Notes under the pieces: model-generated
Database searches by the model: none
Told to the model about the DNA's origin: nothing
What the model saw: only the letters and a program-made list of their open reading frames with translations
Source of the DNA: Diploscapter coronatus
Lineage: Eukaryota; Nematoda; Chromadorea; Rhabditida; Rhabditidae
Length of the DNA stretch: 64,000 nucleotides
NCBI GenBank assembly: GCA_964036155.1
Contig: OZ038422.1
Location: 13,911,201 to 13,975,200 of the forward strand
Reading direction: 5' to 3'
Shown here: positions 23,750 through 35,700 of the stretch, piece after piece
How the letters are laid out: the number at the start of each line of letters is the position of its first letter
Position numbering within the stretch: position 1 is the stretch's first letter
Position numbers and translations under genes: made by a program

Positions 23750-26425
23750 TCATAATCGACTACTATCAATAATTCTTATCCTCTTCGATATGTCCCGTTC
23801 CGACCACTTGATTTTATCACATTTCTCTTTAAACACCGGCGTATATTCTTCTGGAGCATTAATTGACGGAACAACATCATCCATTAATGGGACCAAGTAC
23901 ATTTGAGCGTTAGGTAGATCGAATAAAGACAAAGCATTGAAGATGAACAAAGCCATACAGCAAATGTATTCCGGAATTGCTTCGGACCAGGGTACTGAAA
24001 TTGGATTTTTTTTCTTCAAAGTCTAGGTCTATAAATTTCATGATTATTCGTGGTTAGCAATAATAAATTCGCTATTATTTGTGAAAATAAAGTGGAACTT
24101 AAAGAATTAAATCACTATTCTCTTCAACGATATTAGTGATGAAAGGGCAAATTTTAGAATAAGTTCTTCGTAGTGCGACACCCCTATCTCTCACCCCCTT
24201 TTTAGTCTCTATATAAATGAGAGACGACGAGCTGATAAGGAGAGTCTCTTACTCTATTGTAAAGTCTTGTATTGTTTCCCTAGTTAATAAAGGAGTAAAC
24301 CCTACACCCTGTTATTCTCCCCTACTGCATCCCCTCCCTCTACCGCGTTCACCATGCCTACGGCGGGCAACTGAGGCCCGGATTGTAGGCTGGCGACAGT
24401 AGTTAGGTGAACATATCAAATTAATCAATTAATAAATCGTACAAATTAGCTTAATTGTCAAGTTGTCTATATATTCTATCTAAAATTTGATGCATTTACC
24501 TAAGCTGTGACATTTCCTTAGCCTGAAAAACGGCATCCAATTGCTGATAACCGATGAATAAACCCCAACTAATAAGAAGATGCAGATGATTCGGATGTAA
24601 AATATCGGGGATCTTATCTAAAGTTTATATTTTAATTAAAGTTAAAGAGAAATAAATACCATGATTTTCCTCTTATTAACGGCATCTTGCAGAATGAAAA
24701 TAAGCATGTGAAAGAAAGCTATGACTCCGAATAAGAGCACGATGTAAGGCATTAGGAATATGACTGAAATTTTCAAGGCATTAAATATATTCTGAAATAA
24801 AAATATTCAATTTATTTCATAAAAAAATGTACTTTGGAGCAATGGAAATCATTGATAATACTTCAAACAGCGCTTCTACTCTAACTATAATAAAGTATTC
24901 TTCTAGAAAATTACTGAAATTCATTTGGTTTTAGTGAATAAAATATTTTATAGCCTTGAATAAAAATCATTGTACCGAAGATATACGTTTGAAATTAAAC
25001 AATTAACTAAAACAAAAATCATTTCTATTTTAAACAAACTTATTCACTACCTCGTTCATCGTGTATCTGATCCAATGACGTCAGCCAGAAGGCGAACGTT
25101 CCTTCCAAAGCCACGGTGAAAGGCAAAATCAGGACGGAGAACTTCACGAAGACGTTAGTTGAGTTGCTCAGAATTAGCAGCGAACTACCACGTAGCAGGG
25201 CACTTACCTCACATGAATACGATTAGGTAAGTCAACTATTGAATTTTTATATCTTATATTTTGGAAGAGAAAAATTTGACTTTGAATATGATTTTGCTAA
25301 GAATAATCTACAGATGAACTTGAATCTGGCATTGTAAAATTTTGGCCACTCGTTTTATTTCTCATATGTTGCAAAACCTCTCAAGTTCGATATCGATAAT
25401 ATAGTAATAAGAAGTGATTTACTGAGAATATCGTCGTATTCTGCTATTAAATATGCTCTAAGATTTCACTTCTCTAACAATTAGTAACAGCAAAATGTTT
25501 CACTCGCCGTTTAGATTTGTACTTCCAACTTACCATTCTCAATGCCGTCGTGACAGTTATCGCTAATCTTAGCGCTGACTGAGCTCCAGCGTTAAGTTCC
25601 ATCACTCTCAAAGGCGAAGGCAACATTGTCGTATCATTGAACTTCCATTTTTCGATAATTATTCCATCAACGGTATGGTTCGTATGATATAGGCTCTTTA
25701 TGAAGTTGTCGGGCTGAAACTGTTCGATTTTCTGGAGCATTATATTTTACTTCGACTACTTTTTCTAAAAAATTTTATCAAGCATTTGTTATTTCGGAAG
25801 AAATGTATACAATGTTGTTTTAAATTTGAAAATTTACCCAACAATATCCATCCCATTCTGTGCCGTAGCCAATTCTCAGCATGCCTTCGGATTTTTTCGC
25901 TCGATCTTTCGCGATTCTGGTAGCGCGACTGAAATTTACAAATAGGTTCCAAAAATTTCATAGAATAATAATTCTGTTATACAGAGATGCTTTGATTATC
26001 GTCGTCGCATGTGATGAAAATACAATTATTCAGAAAGAATATATCGCATAATAACTACACATCTTGACAGATTGAGGTTCAGAGCAGGAAAATCTTAGGA
26101 ATTGAAGGTAAAAAAATCTTTCGAAACGTATTTTTATACTTACACAGCCTCATGAAATTTTCTTATGTCCTCATTTTCGCTATGAAGTTCTTTCGTTTCC
26201 GGCGGTAGAATCGTCAAATCAAAATTATCTTGAGGTATCACTTCTGATTGAAGGACGAAGAATACCGAAACCACAATGCAGATCAAGGAAAACATGAACA
26301 CCTAAAGATTTATTATCTTAAAAAAGTATCTTGAAAAATCTTACTTTTCCCCCGTCCTTAGATAGCGTCAAATTATAGTGACAAAGTAGTGGTTCCGATT
26401 CTGGAGAGAGGTAGCGAAGGACCAT
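23750..26425 (-). CDS. Multi-pass membrane protein, possibly Frag1/DRAM/PGAP2-like
   Basis: Exons (- strand): 26345-26425, 26144-26301, 25838-25928, 25534-25713, 25051-25207, 24833-24902, 24660-24791, 24500-24617, 23750-23994; about 410 residues. After a short N-terminus there is one helix (VFMFSLICIVVSVFFVL), a ~100-residue lumenal or extracellular segment with an NDTT site, then five or six further helices. The end (CHSLVPWSEAIPEYICCMA) is reminiscent of the last-helix motif of Frag1/DRAM/PGAP2 proteins, which act in GPI-anchor remodelling or autophagy; this is a weak likeness. All junctions agree in phase except 24833/24791, which is off by one: exon 24833-24902 ends in phase 2 while the next is open only in phase 0. 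An overlooked splice form, a sequence error or a frameshift would explain it. A trans-splice acceptor lies 24 nt upstream of the ATG. Confidence 0.6.
24150..24410 (+). mobile_element. Candidate LTR-retrotransposon fragment
   Basis: A GC-richer island inside the intron 23995-24499 of the leftward membrane-protein gene, on the opposite strand. It has TATAAA at 24212, an inverted GAGAC/GTCTC pair just after it, and AATAAA at 24286, about 70 nt from the TATA box as in an R region. A C-rich tract follows, then TGGCGACAGTAGTTAGG, which resembles the start of a tRNA primer-binding site. No gag or pol reading frame is present. An excised or solo LTR remnant is my reading; ends were not defined. Confidence 0.4.
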
Positions 26426-26448
26426 TTTTGGTTGTGAAATAGGAAGTA

Positions 26449-26450
26449 TC
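26449..26450 (-). promoter_or_regulatory. Probable trans-splice acceptor
   Basis: On the - strand TTAAAATTCAG ends 24 nt before the ATG of the multi-pass membrane protein (26425). No upstream exon is visible, so spliced-leader addition is the simplest explanation. Confidence 0.45.
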
Positions 26451-27877
26451 TGAATTTTAAAAGGCGTTGTTAATAAAGAAACGATAATAATGAAAATGTA
26501 TCAATATCAGAAAAGATAACGTTATCAAAAATAGCAGCGCTAGCAAAAATTGAGCGTCTCTAAAAATCCTCTAACGCATTGTTGATTGCAAGGATTGCAC
26601 GACTTTTCTTCATTTTCCCTAAGGCGAATGCCACTGGATAAGATGGGTTAGAGATAGGCTAGAGAAAACAGGAAATGGGAAGTAGCGCGAAAAATAAGAC
26701 AGAAAAGAGATAGAAAAAGAGAAATAGTTCGGGAAATTATGGAGAGAGGGAAAGAAGGAGAGTCATCAAAAATGAGAGTGAAAAAGAAAGAGAAAGTTGT
26801 TGCGATCTGCAAAACAGTTCACATTTCTATTTTTTCCCTCCCTTCCCATTTATGGTTTTCATCTTTCATTCAGTTCAGTTTCTTGACCGTCTGGCATCTT
26901 TTTTGTCTCTCTGAATTTAATGCTATTCCTCTTTCTTTCGACCTTTTCTCTTCAAAATCTTCGCTTTTCTCGTTCATTTCTCAAATCCAGAAAAGGCAAT
27001 ATTTTGCAAGATAAACTTGAAGCAAAGCTTGTCGGCAAATCGCTTGATTTAATGATTTATCCCGGGCAAGTTCGGGAAATTGGGAATATATAAGAGAAAA
27101 TTGGAGATTTAAGAAACAAAAAATATAGCAGAAGTGAAGAGATAAAAGATGCGGAAATTAGAAAAAATATCACTTGGATTTTCAAGAAAGGAATATGCTG
27201 AGGAAAAATGGCAAATCATTCGATAAAGCGAAAGTGAAAATCGCCACATTGTAATTTATTCCAAACAAGGAAAATCGCGATATTCGAGATTAAAATATGC
27301 CTTGGCAAGATTTGTAATTCGATGATCAGAAAGATAAATTCGTCATATGCTAACCTTGTCAAATGTCAACATATTCTTGAAAAATATTTCTTTGTGTGAA
27401 AATAAAAATAATAGATCCTATCAACCTCATGAAATTTATAAGTTGACTTTCATAAAATAATAAATGTACCCAAAATCGAAATAGCAATAATTGCATCATC
27501 ATTTTTTAGAACAATCATCAACGTGGTTATTCATCATCGAAATCGGATAAAACTGATGATGTGATAACGGGGGCTAGATGTGATTAGAAGGGATCAATGG
27601 GAAAGTCAGAAGAAAAAATCAAGCGATAAAGCCATTTGGATCGGAATGGCATGAGAAAAATTAGGCCTGGAAAAGGTTAATTAAGGATTTTCGTTCAATT
27701 TCAGAAGTTTATTACTTGAGTCTTACTTAAACGCTATATAGACATATCATTAAAAAATTTCTAAATCATTCCCCAAGTCTGTTGAACAGAGAAGCCAATG
27801 TCTGTTTAGGGGAAATCCTTTATAGCAATTTTATTGTTCAATAAAAGTCTAATTTCTGTTCAACAGAATTCAATTGA

Positions 27878-27908
<31 letters not shown>

Positions 27909-28732
27909 TTTATAAAATACAAGATCACAACTAAAAAATGACATATGCTACACAGAAAGCCAAGATCATTTTGACGAAATTAGCATTAACCATACCAAAC
28001 AAAGACTTTAAAACAATAATAAAAAAGTTCGTTAAAATCGTAAAATAAGGAAGCAACACAAATTAATTTTCCCTTTCGAGAAAAAACCCGAAATCACGTT
28101 GATAACGAAACGCCTGGTCAAGCACGCCTAGATCTCGTATAATTGATTATTTCGCTATCAGAAGATCTAAATCATTACTAATCGTAACTTTCCATATTTT
28201 CCTAACAAATACTGGTTTTTCAACATAATTAAGACTAAAATCGATAATAACTTATCCACTGTATATTTTTAATGTAGGATTTAAACTAAATATAAATTTT
28301 GTTCCATAACTTTTTGACCTTCAAAGTCCAATATCTTGTTCGTAAAAAGTATAATAATTTATTTGCCAAATTTATATAGCACGTAATACATTTTGACCTG
28401 TATATGAATAAAATGAGGTTTTGTACAAGATTAAATTATATCGATGGTCGTTGAAAGTGTAGATTGGTTGTCATTTTTCAGTGGCTCTACTTGCAAAATT
28501 AGGGGTCCATTCTAAAAAATTTTTTAAAATAAAATTAAAATTAAAAATGATTGTCGATGATCGATAAATTGAGATAAAATAAATGGCATGAAAATTTGAT
28601 GCTCAAGAATTTACATGTTGTTTGCATCAGACATTACAACATTTCATAGATTCAGAAAATCATTCTGTGGGCAACTTGAAATTACTTAATTGATACATAT
28701 CATTTCCAAATTTATGCATCATTTTATCGTCT
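26450..28732. other. Intergenic region with mirrored purine and pyrimidine blocks
   Basis: No supported gene. Bases 26650-26800 are strongly G/A-rich on the + strand and 26820-26990 are strongly C/T-rich, a back-to-back arrangement expected of a divergent promoter. An (AT)n run lies at 27890-27909, and two short palindromes at 27779-27791 and 27854-27868. The remainder is AT-rich with no coding signal. Confidence 0.5.
27890..27909. repeat. (AT)n microsatellite
   Basis: A run of about ten AT dinucleotides directly after a poly(A) stretch of nine. Confidence 0.9.
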
Positions 28733-28927
28733 TCATATATCGGACTTTGAGAATATTACCTTTTCATCATTATTAATTAGCCTTCTATTACTCAATTTAG
28801 CGACTTTCTTGATCCTTCGTTTATTCAGTGCTTGAGTAATTGATAGGTAAGCAGCGCAGCATAGAAGGAATACGCCAATTAGCAATCCTGATACGACTAG
28901 ACATATCGGGTGACCGAAACTGTGCAT
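28733..28927 (-). CDS. Possible 64-residue single-helix membrane microprotein
   Basis: The ATG at 28927 follows CATTTTTAG with no intervening base, so the frame either starts a trans-spliced mRNA or is a downstream exon that happens to begin with ATG. The product has a short N-terminus, one strong helix with paired Cys (LVVSGLLIGVFLLCCAAYL) and a basic tail (NKRRIKKVAKLSNRR), predicting a cytosolic C-terminus. No matching upstream exon was found between here and 30562. It could instead be the last exon of an unrecognised gene. Family unknown. Confidence 0.45.
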   Translation of the reverse strand: MHSFGHPICLVVSGLLIGVFLLCCAAYLSITQALNKRRIKKVAKLSNRRLINNDEKVIFSKSDI

Positions 28928-30562
28928 CTAAAAATGAAAATTAGAAAGGACAAACCATTCTGAAAATGAAACAAGTTTTAGGGTTTGGATAAAAAGATAT
29001 CATTTGAAGAAGACGTTATTGTTGGGAAATACCTAAAAAGAAATGTATGAAAAGGGTTGAAACTAATGAAAATTAAGATGATTATGAACCCTGCCAAAAT
29101 TGAAGCTAACTTCAGAGTTTAAATGCGCAAAATAACGGTTAATCTTGAACATTTTTGTAATAATGTTTTGCTAAGGTATGCGAATGAATCAAATATTCGA
29201 ACTATGATTCTTTGAAACTAATGGTTAAAAACGGTTTTCAATAAAAGTCGGGAAAAATCAGGAAAAAATCGATTCTAAACCGATTATACAGTTGCTATAT
29301 TGCGTACAGGTCCATATTAGGTAGCGTTATACGGAGTGAGGAAAAGAAAAAGGGGGAAAGAGCTATGAAGAAAACAAGCCGACTTGATAAGGCCATTGAT
29401 AATTCACATATAGAGCATTCTTTCTTACTGCGATAAAACGTAGTCCTTAAAAACCATCTGAAGTATGAAATATACCAATTTTATCAATAATTAGTCGTAT
29501 TCTTTAATAACGTAATAAGTCTAGAGTTTATAATATTATTATTATTTACTCTTGCGTTTTATGATCATGTTTCCGATTTTGCATGTTTTGAATCTAAAAT
29601 TAGCCATATTTGATCAATAGTTTATTCTGTTTGCAGGCTATACTATTGCAATCATATACAAAAATACATATATGAAGAAATGATGAAGAGAATATGAACC
29701 CGTGAATCAGCGACGAATAATTCGAAAAAGAAAAATTTGAGTCGGAAATAATGGATATGATAAGACACTATCGATTTATCGAATTTTAAAGTCATAATTC
29801 AAATAAATTGAACCATAATCTAATAGTAATATTTGTAGATTTAAAGTGGACTCAGGAAGTATGTGCCAATTAGAATTAATACATCTTGCAATATTTGCCA
29901 AAATTTGGAGTATAAAACACAAAAGTCATAAATGATACGGAAATATCCCTGGTTCGGTACACAACGCTTGAACTGTAAAATGAACACGAAAAATGAATGT
30001 CAAACGAATAAATTACCTTGGTCATAGAAAATTGAAAAGTTGGGAATGAGTTGGTTAATTTCAATTACAATAAAAATACAATGCATCGAGATCACAATTG
30101 CAATAAAACTGAAATACGGTCGAACTTCATGGCAAAAATAAGAATTTTGTAATTTGATTTTTAGAGTAAATGGCAGGTCCGGTAGATCTACGATGATGAA
30201 AATTTGGTGTCGGAATATCGAATTAAGAAATGAGAATGATTCTAGATACAAATCATTCTAAAGTTGATTTGAAAAACTATTTGATCGAATTAAGGAGAGA
30301 ACAGCAAAAATGTCATTAATCTAAAGTGAAGGGAAATTTAAAAACAATTAATTTTTGGAATAAACTCAAAATCTTCCTTTTTTGCAGCAAGGCTTTGCAG
30401 AAGATGAAAGAGCCCGTGCTTTGTCCTTTGTTCGTCCAAAGATTAGAAAAAGCGTGATTTTGACGGGGGTGAAGTGTGAAGATAGCGTGATTATCCCGTT
30501 GAGTGAAATTCGAAACTTGCCGAGCAAAACTCGGGCCGAATCTCGATTTTTCGATCGAGGTT
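28928..30562. other. Non-coding stretch and 3' UTR of the next gene
   Basis: AT-rich, with no splice-consistent coding exon on either strand. The right end (about 30370-30562) belongs to the 3' UTR of the - strand gene ending at 30563 and contains two small stem-loops: TCGATTTTTCGA at about 30541-30555 and CGAGCAAAACTCG at about 30521-30534. Confidence 0.45.
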
Positions 30563-32708
30563 TCACACGATCTGTGCGGTGCGCGTCCGTCGGGCGAATT
30601 CTCGCTCCTTTCGCAACGATCCAATCTCTGTCGGCTCCGCGTGAAGGTACTCCCTGAAATAAAGACTTTTGGTCTGCTAAGAAAGCTAGGGCTTATTCAC
30701 TACACTTAGTAGATAATTTGAAATGCACGTATATTTCTGAGCTTTGCATCGCTATAATAGCAAAATATGTGTTTCAAGAAATTCGAACTTTAGTTGAAAT
30801 TAGTAGGTATTTACTAGATCGTCTAGCTTTCCGAATAATAATTGCATTTATCAAAGTACAACAAATAAAGAATAAAATAGGGTTATTTGATTACCTGAAC
30901 TCGCCGTCATCATGCGCTGTCAGCGCATCTTTGCTGCTGCCTCGACTCGACACCGGTTGCCTGCAGCAGTACGAACAGCAGAAGCACAACGTCAGCAGAA
31001 AGATAATTGCCTATAATTAGCCAATTACCTACCATAATTAGTTATTTAATTACCGCTGTAATTATCCCTAGGACGACAAGTATCATGTAGAAACTGTTGC
31101 CTTTGATCGAGCTCAGGACGGAGATCTGAAATGGAATCATGGTATAGCTATAATTTAATTCAAAATGGACCAAACTTAATAAACTACTCGAAAAATAACT
31201 GAACTTAGATAAAGTTAGATTGATGTGAAAAATTTGAAATCTTGGAAATAATTTCTGTATCGCTCTCATTGTCAACTGTCAGAAGGATGAGCTAACTTCT
31301 CATCGTGCATCCTAACTTTTTCGCAAACTCTAGAATTCGCATTAAAAGCTGACCTTCGGCGGTCTCATTCTAGCGCAATTGAACATTTCGACGCTGGCTG
31401 AACCCATGTAGACGTTGGTGATCGTGCAGGGAACATCGCACACCTCCATACAGTACGTCCGATTCGGGAATGTATGCGTCACTGAAATTGGAATAATTAG
31501 TCTTACATATTGCTAGAGTTATAATATCGAAATCACTAAAATAATTTAGGCCTAAATTAGTTAAATATGATTTAGATAATTTTCTCCCTTCCCCCACCCA
31601 CTATATCTGCGCTATGAAGCTATGATTTTACGACTTTTTAGGTGTTCAGTTATTCCAATTGAATATTTTGAATCAAGACAACGAGACGGCTGGCTTACAG
31701 TATATTGAATTCATTTCTTTTGCAATTTTTCATAAAATAATTTTAAGCCTATCTTGTTTTGATTATTTTTCACTTGTTATTGTGAGGGAACATTTCTAAA
31801 GACCTTGATACTTCAAAATAATAAAAGTTGGATTAGGATTTCCATTATCAAAAATCTTCTAGATGTGTTTTCACGGGAAATTGAAACAATTGAATTACTT
31901 TCCCAACAAACTTATAAAAAAAAACTCATCTTTTGTAATCCTCAAAAAGCAATGGCATTTTATCAAATGTCTTTTGAATTTAGGATTTTTAAAGTGACTC
32001 ATATTTTGCATATTTACATTTCATGAAATTCCTAGGAATCTTAATTGTCAGGATTATGTAGATCTGGATTTCTTCACACGGAGATAAGCGAAATAGCGCG
32101 GAGAGTTTAGGTGATGAAAAGATTCAGACAGAAATTCCCTAGTGTCCATTACAAACTAGATTGAGTTAAAGCACTCTCACCAAAATTGGCTAAATCTAGC
32201 GCGACACCCCTTCTGAGCAACATATGAAACCAATTAGGGAAAGTCCGCAGTATCTTTCGAACTTCCGACTACGTCTTTAGTGCAAATTACGCGTAAACAT
32301 CAATGCAAAAGGCATGAGGTTTTTAATCAGAAGCTACTACTGTGGTTACTAAAACTTTGAGGACTGGTCAGTTCTAATTAGGTCTTAGGAAGTCGTATTT
32401 AAAAATGATGTATTTAGTGGTCATTTGTTTTCATCAAATGCAGCACTATTTGCGAAAAGAAACGCTATTATCTAACTCCAGGAGGCACGTTTGAGCGAAT
32501 TTGTAGAAAAATTCGATTTAATACATTTTTCTAATAATTATTTTTCCTGCCATTTTTAAATAAATTTTAAATTACCTGGCCGAATCGGGTAGACCTCTTC
32601 AACAGGCTGATATTCGGTTCGATCGCTGTAGCCCTTGTATCGGTCATTGTAAATCGCACACGAAGCTATCGATAATAGACCACAGAAAATCAATAATTTC
32701 GACTTCAT
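30563..32708 (-). CDS. Type I single-pass membrane protein with a Cys-rich juxtamembrane segment
   Basis: Exons (- strand) 32576-32708, 31354-31481, 31054-31125, 30895-31010, 30563-30653 join without a phase conflict to 179 residues. A signal peptide (MKSKLLIFCGLLSIASCA) is followed by a small ectodomain rich in Tyr and acidic residues. That is followed by a four-Cys patch (YCMEVCDVPC then CARM) containing an NRT glycosylation site. The helix (MILVVLGIITAAIIFLL) runs into LCFCCSYCCRQ, six Cys in ten residues at the inner face, likely palmitoylated. The cytosolic tail is ~60 residues, first acidic then Arg/Glu-rich. The layout resembles small cell-surface adaptors, but the Cys spacing does not match any family I know. 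Function unassigned. Confidence 0.75.
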
Positions 32709-32709
32709 T

Positions 32710-32711
32710 TC
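32710..32711 (-). promoter_or_regulatory. Probable trans-splice acceptor
   Basis: On the - strand CGATTTTTCAG ends two bases before the ATG at 32708, directly ahead of a signal-peptide exon. Confidence 0.55.
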
Positions 32712-35700
32712 TGAAAAATCGAAAAATGAGCGAAAAAATGAAGGGAAAACGACGAAACGAAAAAAGCTCGTAAGATCATTCATAATTCGGTGAGAGAGAG
32801 AAGCTAATAGCAATTTTTCCTTTAAAAATGAGAGAAGAAAACAAATGATAAAATTTAATATAAAGAAGTGAAAAAACTGAAAATAAAATGATGAGTGCTT
32901 TATACTCAAATGAAGTTAAGAGAAAAAGTACTCGAAGCTTAAAAATTTTTGAACCATAAAGATCTTCGTCCATCAGACATGAATATGTTATCAGTTTTTA
33001 GGAGAGGGAGTTACGTTGCATAAAATGGGAAATGAAGTTCATATTTGCATATTTGCTGCTAAAATGAGATAAGTTAGGAATAAACAGATATCTCTCAAAG
33101 TGTTGCAAAACAAAGGTGCGTTTTTATGATGAAGGTACTTGGTGCGGGCTTCGCCTGGGGATTTTTATACTTTAAAAATTTGAGGATTAACAAAAGCTTT
33201 AAAATCTCAGACTTCAAAGTAACTTTACTGAAAGGTAAAATTTCACACTAAAGACGAGGAAAAAGCGTTTAAGAAACCATATTAGTGCTCAAATAATATG
33301 AACTTCGAGAGTGGTATTTGGACAGGTAAAAAATCTAAAAATTAGGGAAGTAGTAATGCGAAAATTTAGAACATTCTGCGAATGAAAAGAGCCCCTCTAT
33401 AAGAGTTTCCCTTCCAATATGAGTCATGACAAATGTAATGCTGGAAGGGAAGGAAAAAAGGAGATTCCAATAGCAAACTATGTCGCTTTATATTATATGA
33501 AATTGAAAATATCGATTGGTCGGTATTTTGAATTTGATAGATAACAGGATAAGGTCGACTTCAGTTATTTAAAATGTTCAATAATAAATCATGTGGTTAT
33601 TGATTGATTATAAAATTTGGCAGAGATGAATAAATTTTCAAAACATAGCCTAATCGTGTATTTGTATATGACCAGCTGCATGGTTTTGCACTGAAAATTT
33701 ATTTTTTGAACAGTGTCGAGTCTTCACAATTCTAAGAGGCGGAAAATTCGTATTCCAAAGAAAATTCGAAACGTATCTGGAAAATTTTAAGATTCCAGAT
33801 ATAAATATCCTAAAATCTCCAATCTTACAACAAATTTCATCGGGATCGTAAAATTTTCGCAATAAAATTTCAAGTTTCTTGAAAATCCATCAAAATAAAT
33901 ATTCTGATCAGATTTTTGAAATCTGGAAGTCATAAAATGTGTATAAATTAATGGTATTTAGAATTTTATTGCACTCAAAATGCACTTAGTTTAATAGCGA
34001 ACTGAATATTATTAGATAAAGTGTATTTTTGAGGCAAATATACTAACTAAAGCTCGTCCATTATTAATCAAGACTTGCTTGAAAGGTTCAAATATTTTTG
34101 CGATTCGACTTTAATCTATGAAAAATAAACGATGCAAATGACAAGTTATGTTATTGTTGTTCAAATTCAAATGCAGAATAGCTAAAACCTGCTCCAAGGC
34201 CAAAATTTGCAAGATTAACAAAAAGTGAAAACCTGTAATTTGCACTTAATGGTGCGTGAAAAATCATTTGACTTTTTCTGAAATATGGTAGAAAATTTAG
34301 ATTTATAAAATTTACCTTTTGACTCTCGATAGAATGAGAAAACTCTAATCTTCGAAGATCATTGATATTTTGACGAAAAAGAGATGAAAACAGGAAGCCG
34401 TAAAATTTATGAAAGATTGCGACTAAAATTGAGGATCTATGAAAAAACCCGGCTAAAATTGGACGACTAATATAAATGATGAGCTTTTTAAAGGCATTTG
34501 AGAAAAAAAATTCAAAAGAAGCTACAATTAACTAAAAATTTTCGCTGTATTGCGCATTTGCATGACTCGGAATAATTTGTCCGGCATTTTCCAGGAGATG
34601 AGAACAACTCGATAATGACGCTGAGAAGGAAGATTTTTCATGATACGATTTCAAATTATGTTTTACATTTTACTATTGAAAAACTTCGACGATTAAAAAT
34701 AATTTTTCGCCGTCAAACAAGTCAAATTTTGAAGCGTATATGAAATAATCGAATAACTGAATTGAATTACGCTGCAGCATCAAAAGTCTAAATACTAATC
34801 TAGATTCCAGATATTTGAGTTTAGAAACGTACAAAACAAGAAAACTCTACTTTAAAATAGAGAAATAATTGTAGGTTAAAATGGTTTCTGGAGGTAAATA
34901 AAGATTTTTTAGATATGAATTAGTGATTCTAAAATAAAATTTGGATAAATTAAAGGAATATAATGCCTAGTTTGATGACTTCATAGAAATAAAAATGTTC
35001 TAGAACAATTTCTATAGACCAAGAAAGGTCAGTTTTAGGATAAGCTAGTGATTCAGGCATGTCGGATAAACTATCCAACAGAACATCTTTTCCGATGACT
35101 TCATCGCTGTCAACCCCCGCCCATTTTTTCCCTTGTTCGTTCGTAATTTAAAACAAAATTTTAAAAGACGATGCGACACGACAAACGTGTATGTCAGAGT
35201 GCTGAGCTTTCATCACTTATGAAATCGAGAACACGGCGAAAAAAATGATTTTCGAAATTTTGCAGAAGAGTAATAGGACATTGTTACTTTGAAATCTTAT
35301 ATCTAGCCGTTTCTTTTGATAAACCACATAATTTTAAACCATAATTTCTATAAAGCTCAACGAGAAGAAAAGCTGATCTCCATAGAAAATTTTCGTAAGA
35401 TATTCAAGATTTAAGGTGATTTTTCAAAGGCATCAGGAAGAAAATACGAAATTCAAGTTTCATTGTTCAGAAATGTCGAAATTTCATATATTAAGAAATG
35501 GAACTTTGGAAAATTTTGCAAAATCGAAGTGAATGTAGATTTGATAGATCAATAAAGCCGCGAATTATTGGCAAAACATTGCAATCGTTCTCTGCTAAAA
35601 TAGTTCTCATAAATGAGAGAAGATAAGAAAAAGAAACAGAAAATTATAGAGCAGTGGTTTTGAGAAGAGGAAAGATGCAGAAATTAAAGACTTATGCTCA

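Noticed and set aside
24500..24600. Alternative reading of exon 24500-24617 as DILHPNHLHLLISWG
   Set aside because: It looks protein-like but needs entry and exit phases that neither neighbour supplies. The hydrophobic frame joins both the following exon and the phase-0 preceding exon.
30382..30657. 91-codon + strand frame
   Set aside because: It is antisense to the last coding exon and 3' UTR of the - strand type I membrane protein, whose five exons agree in phase.
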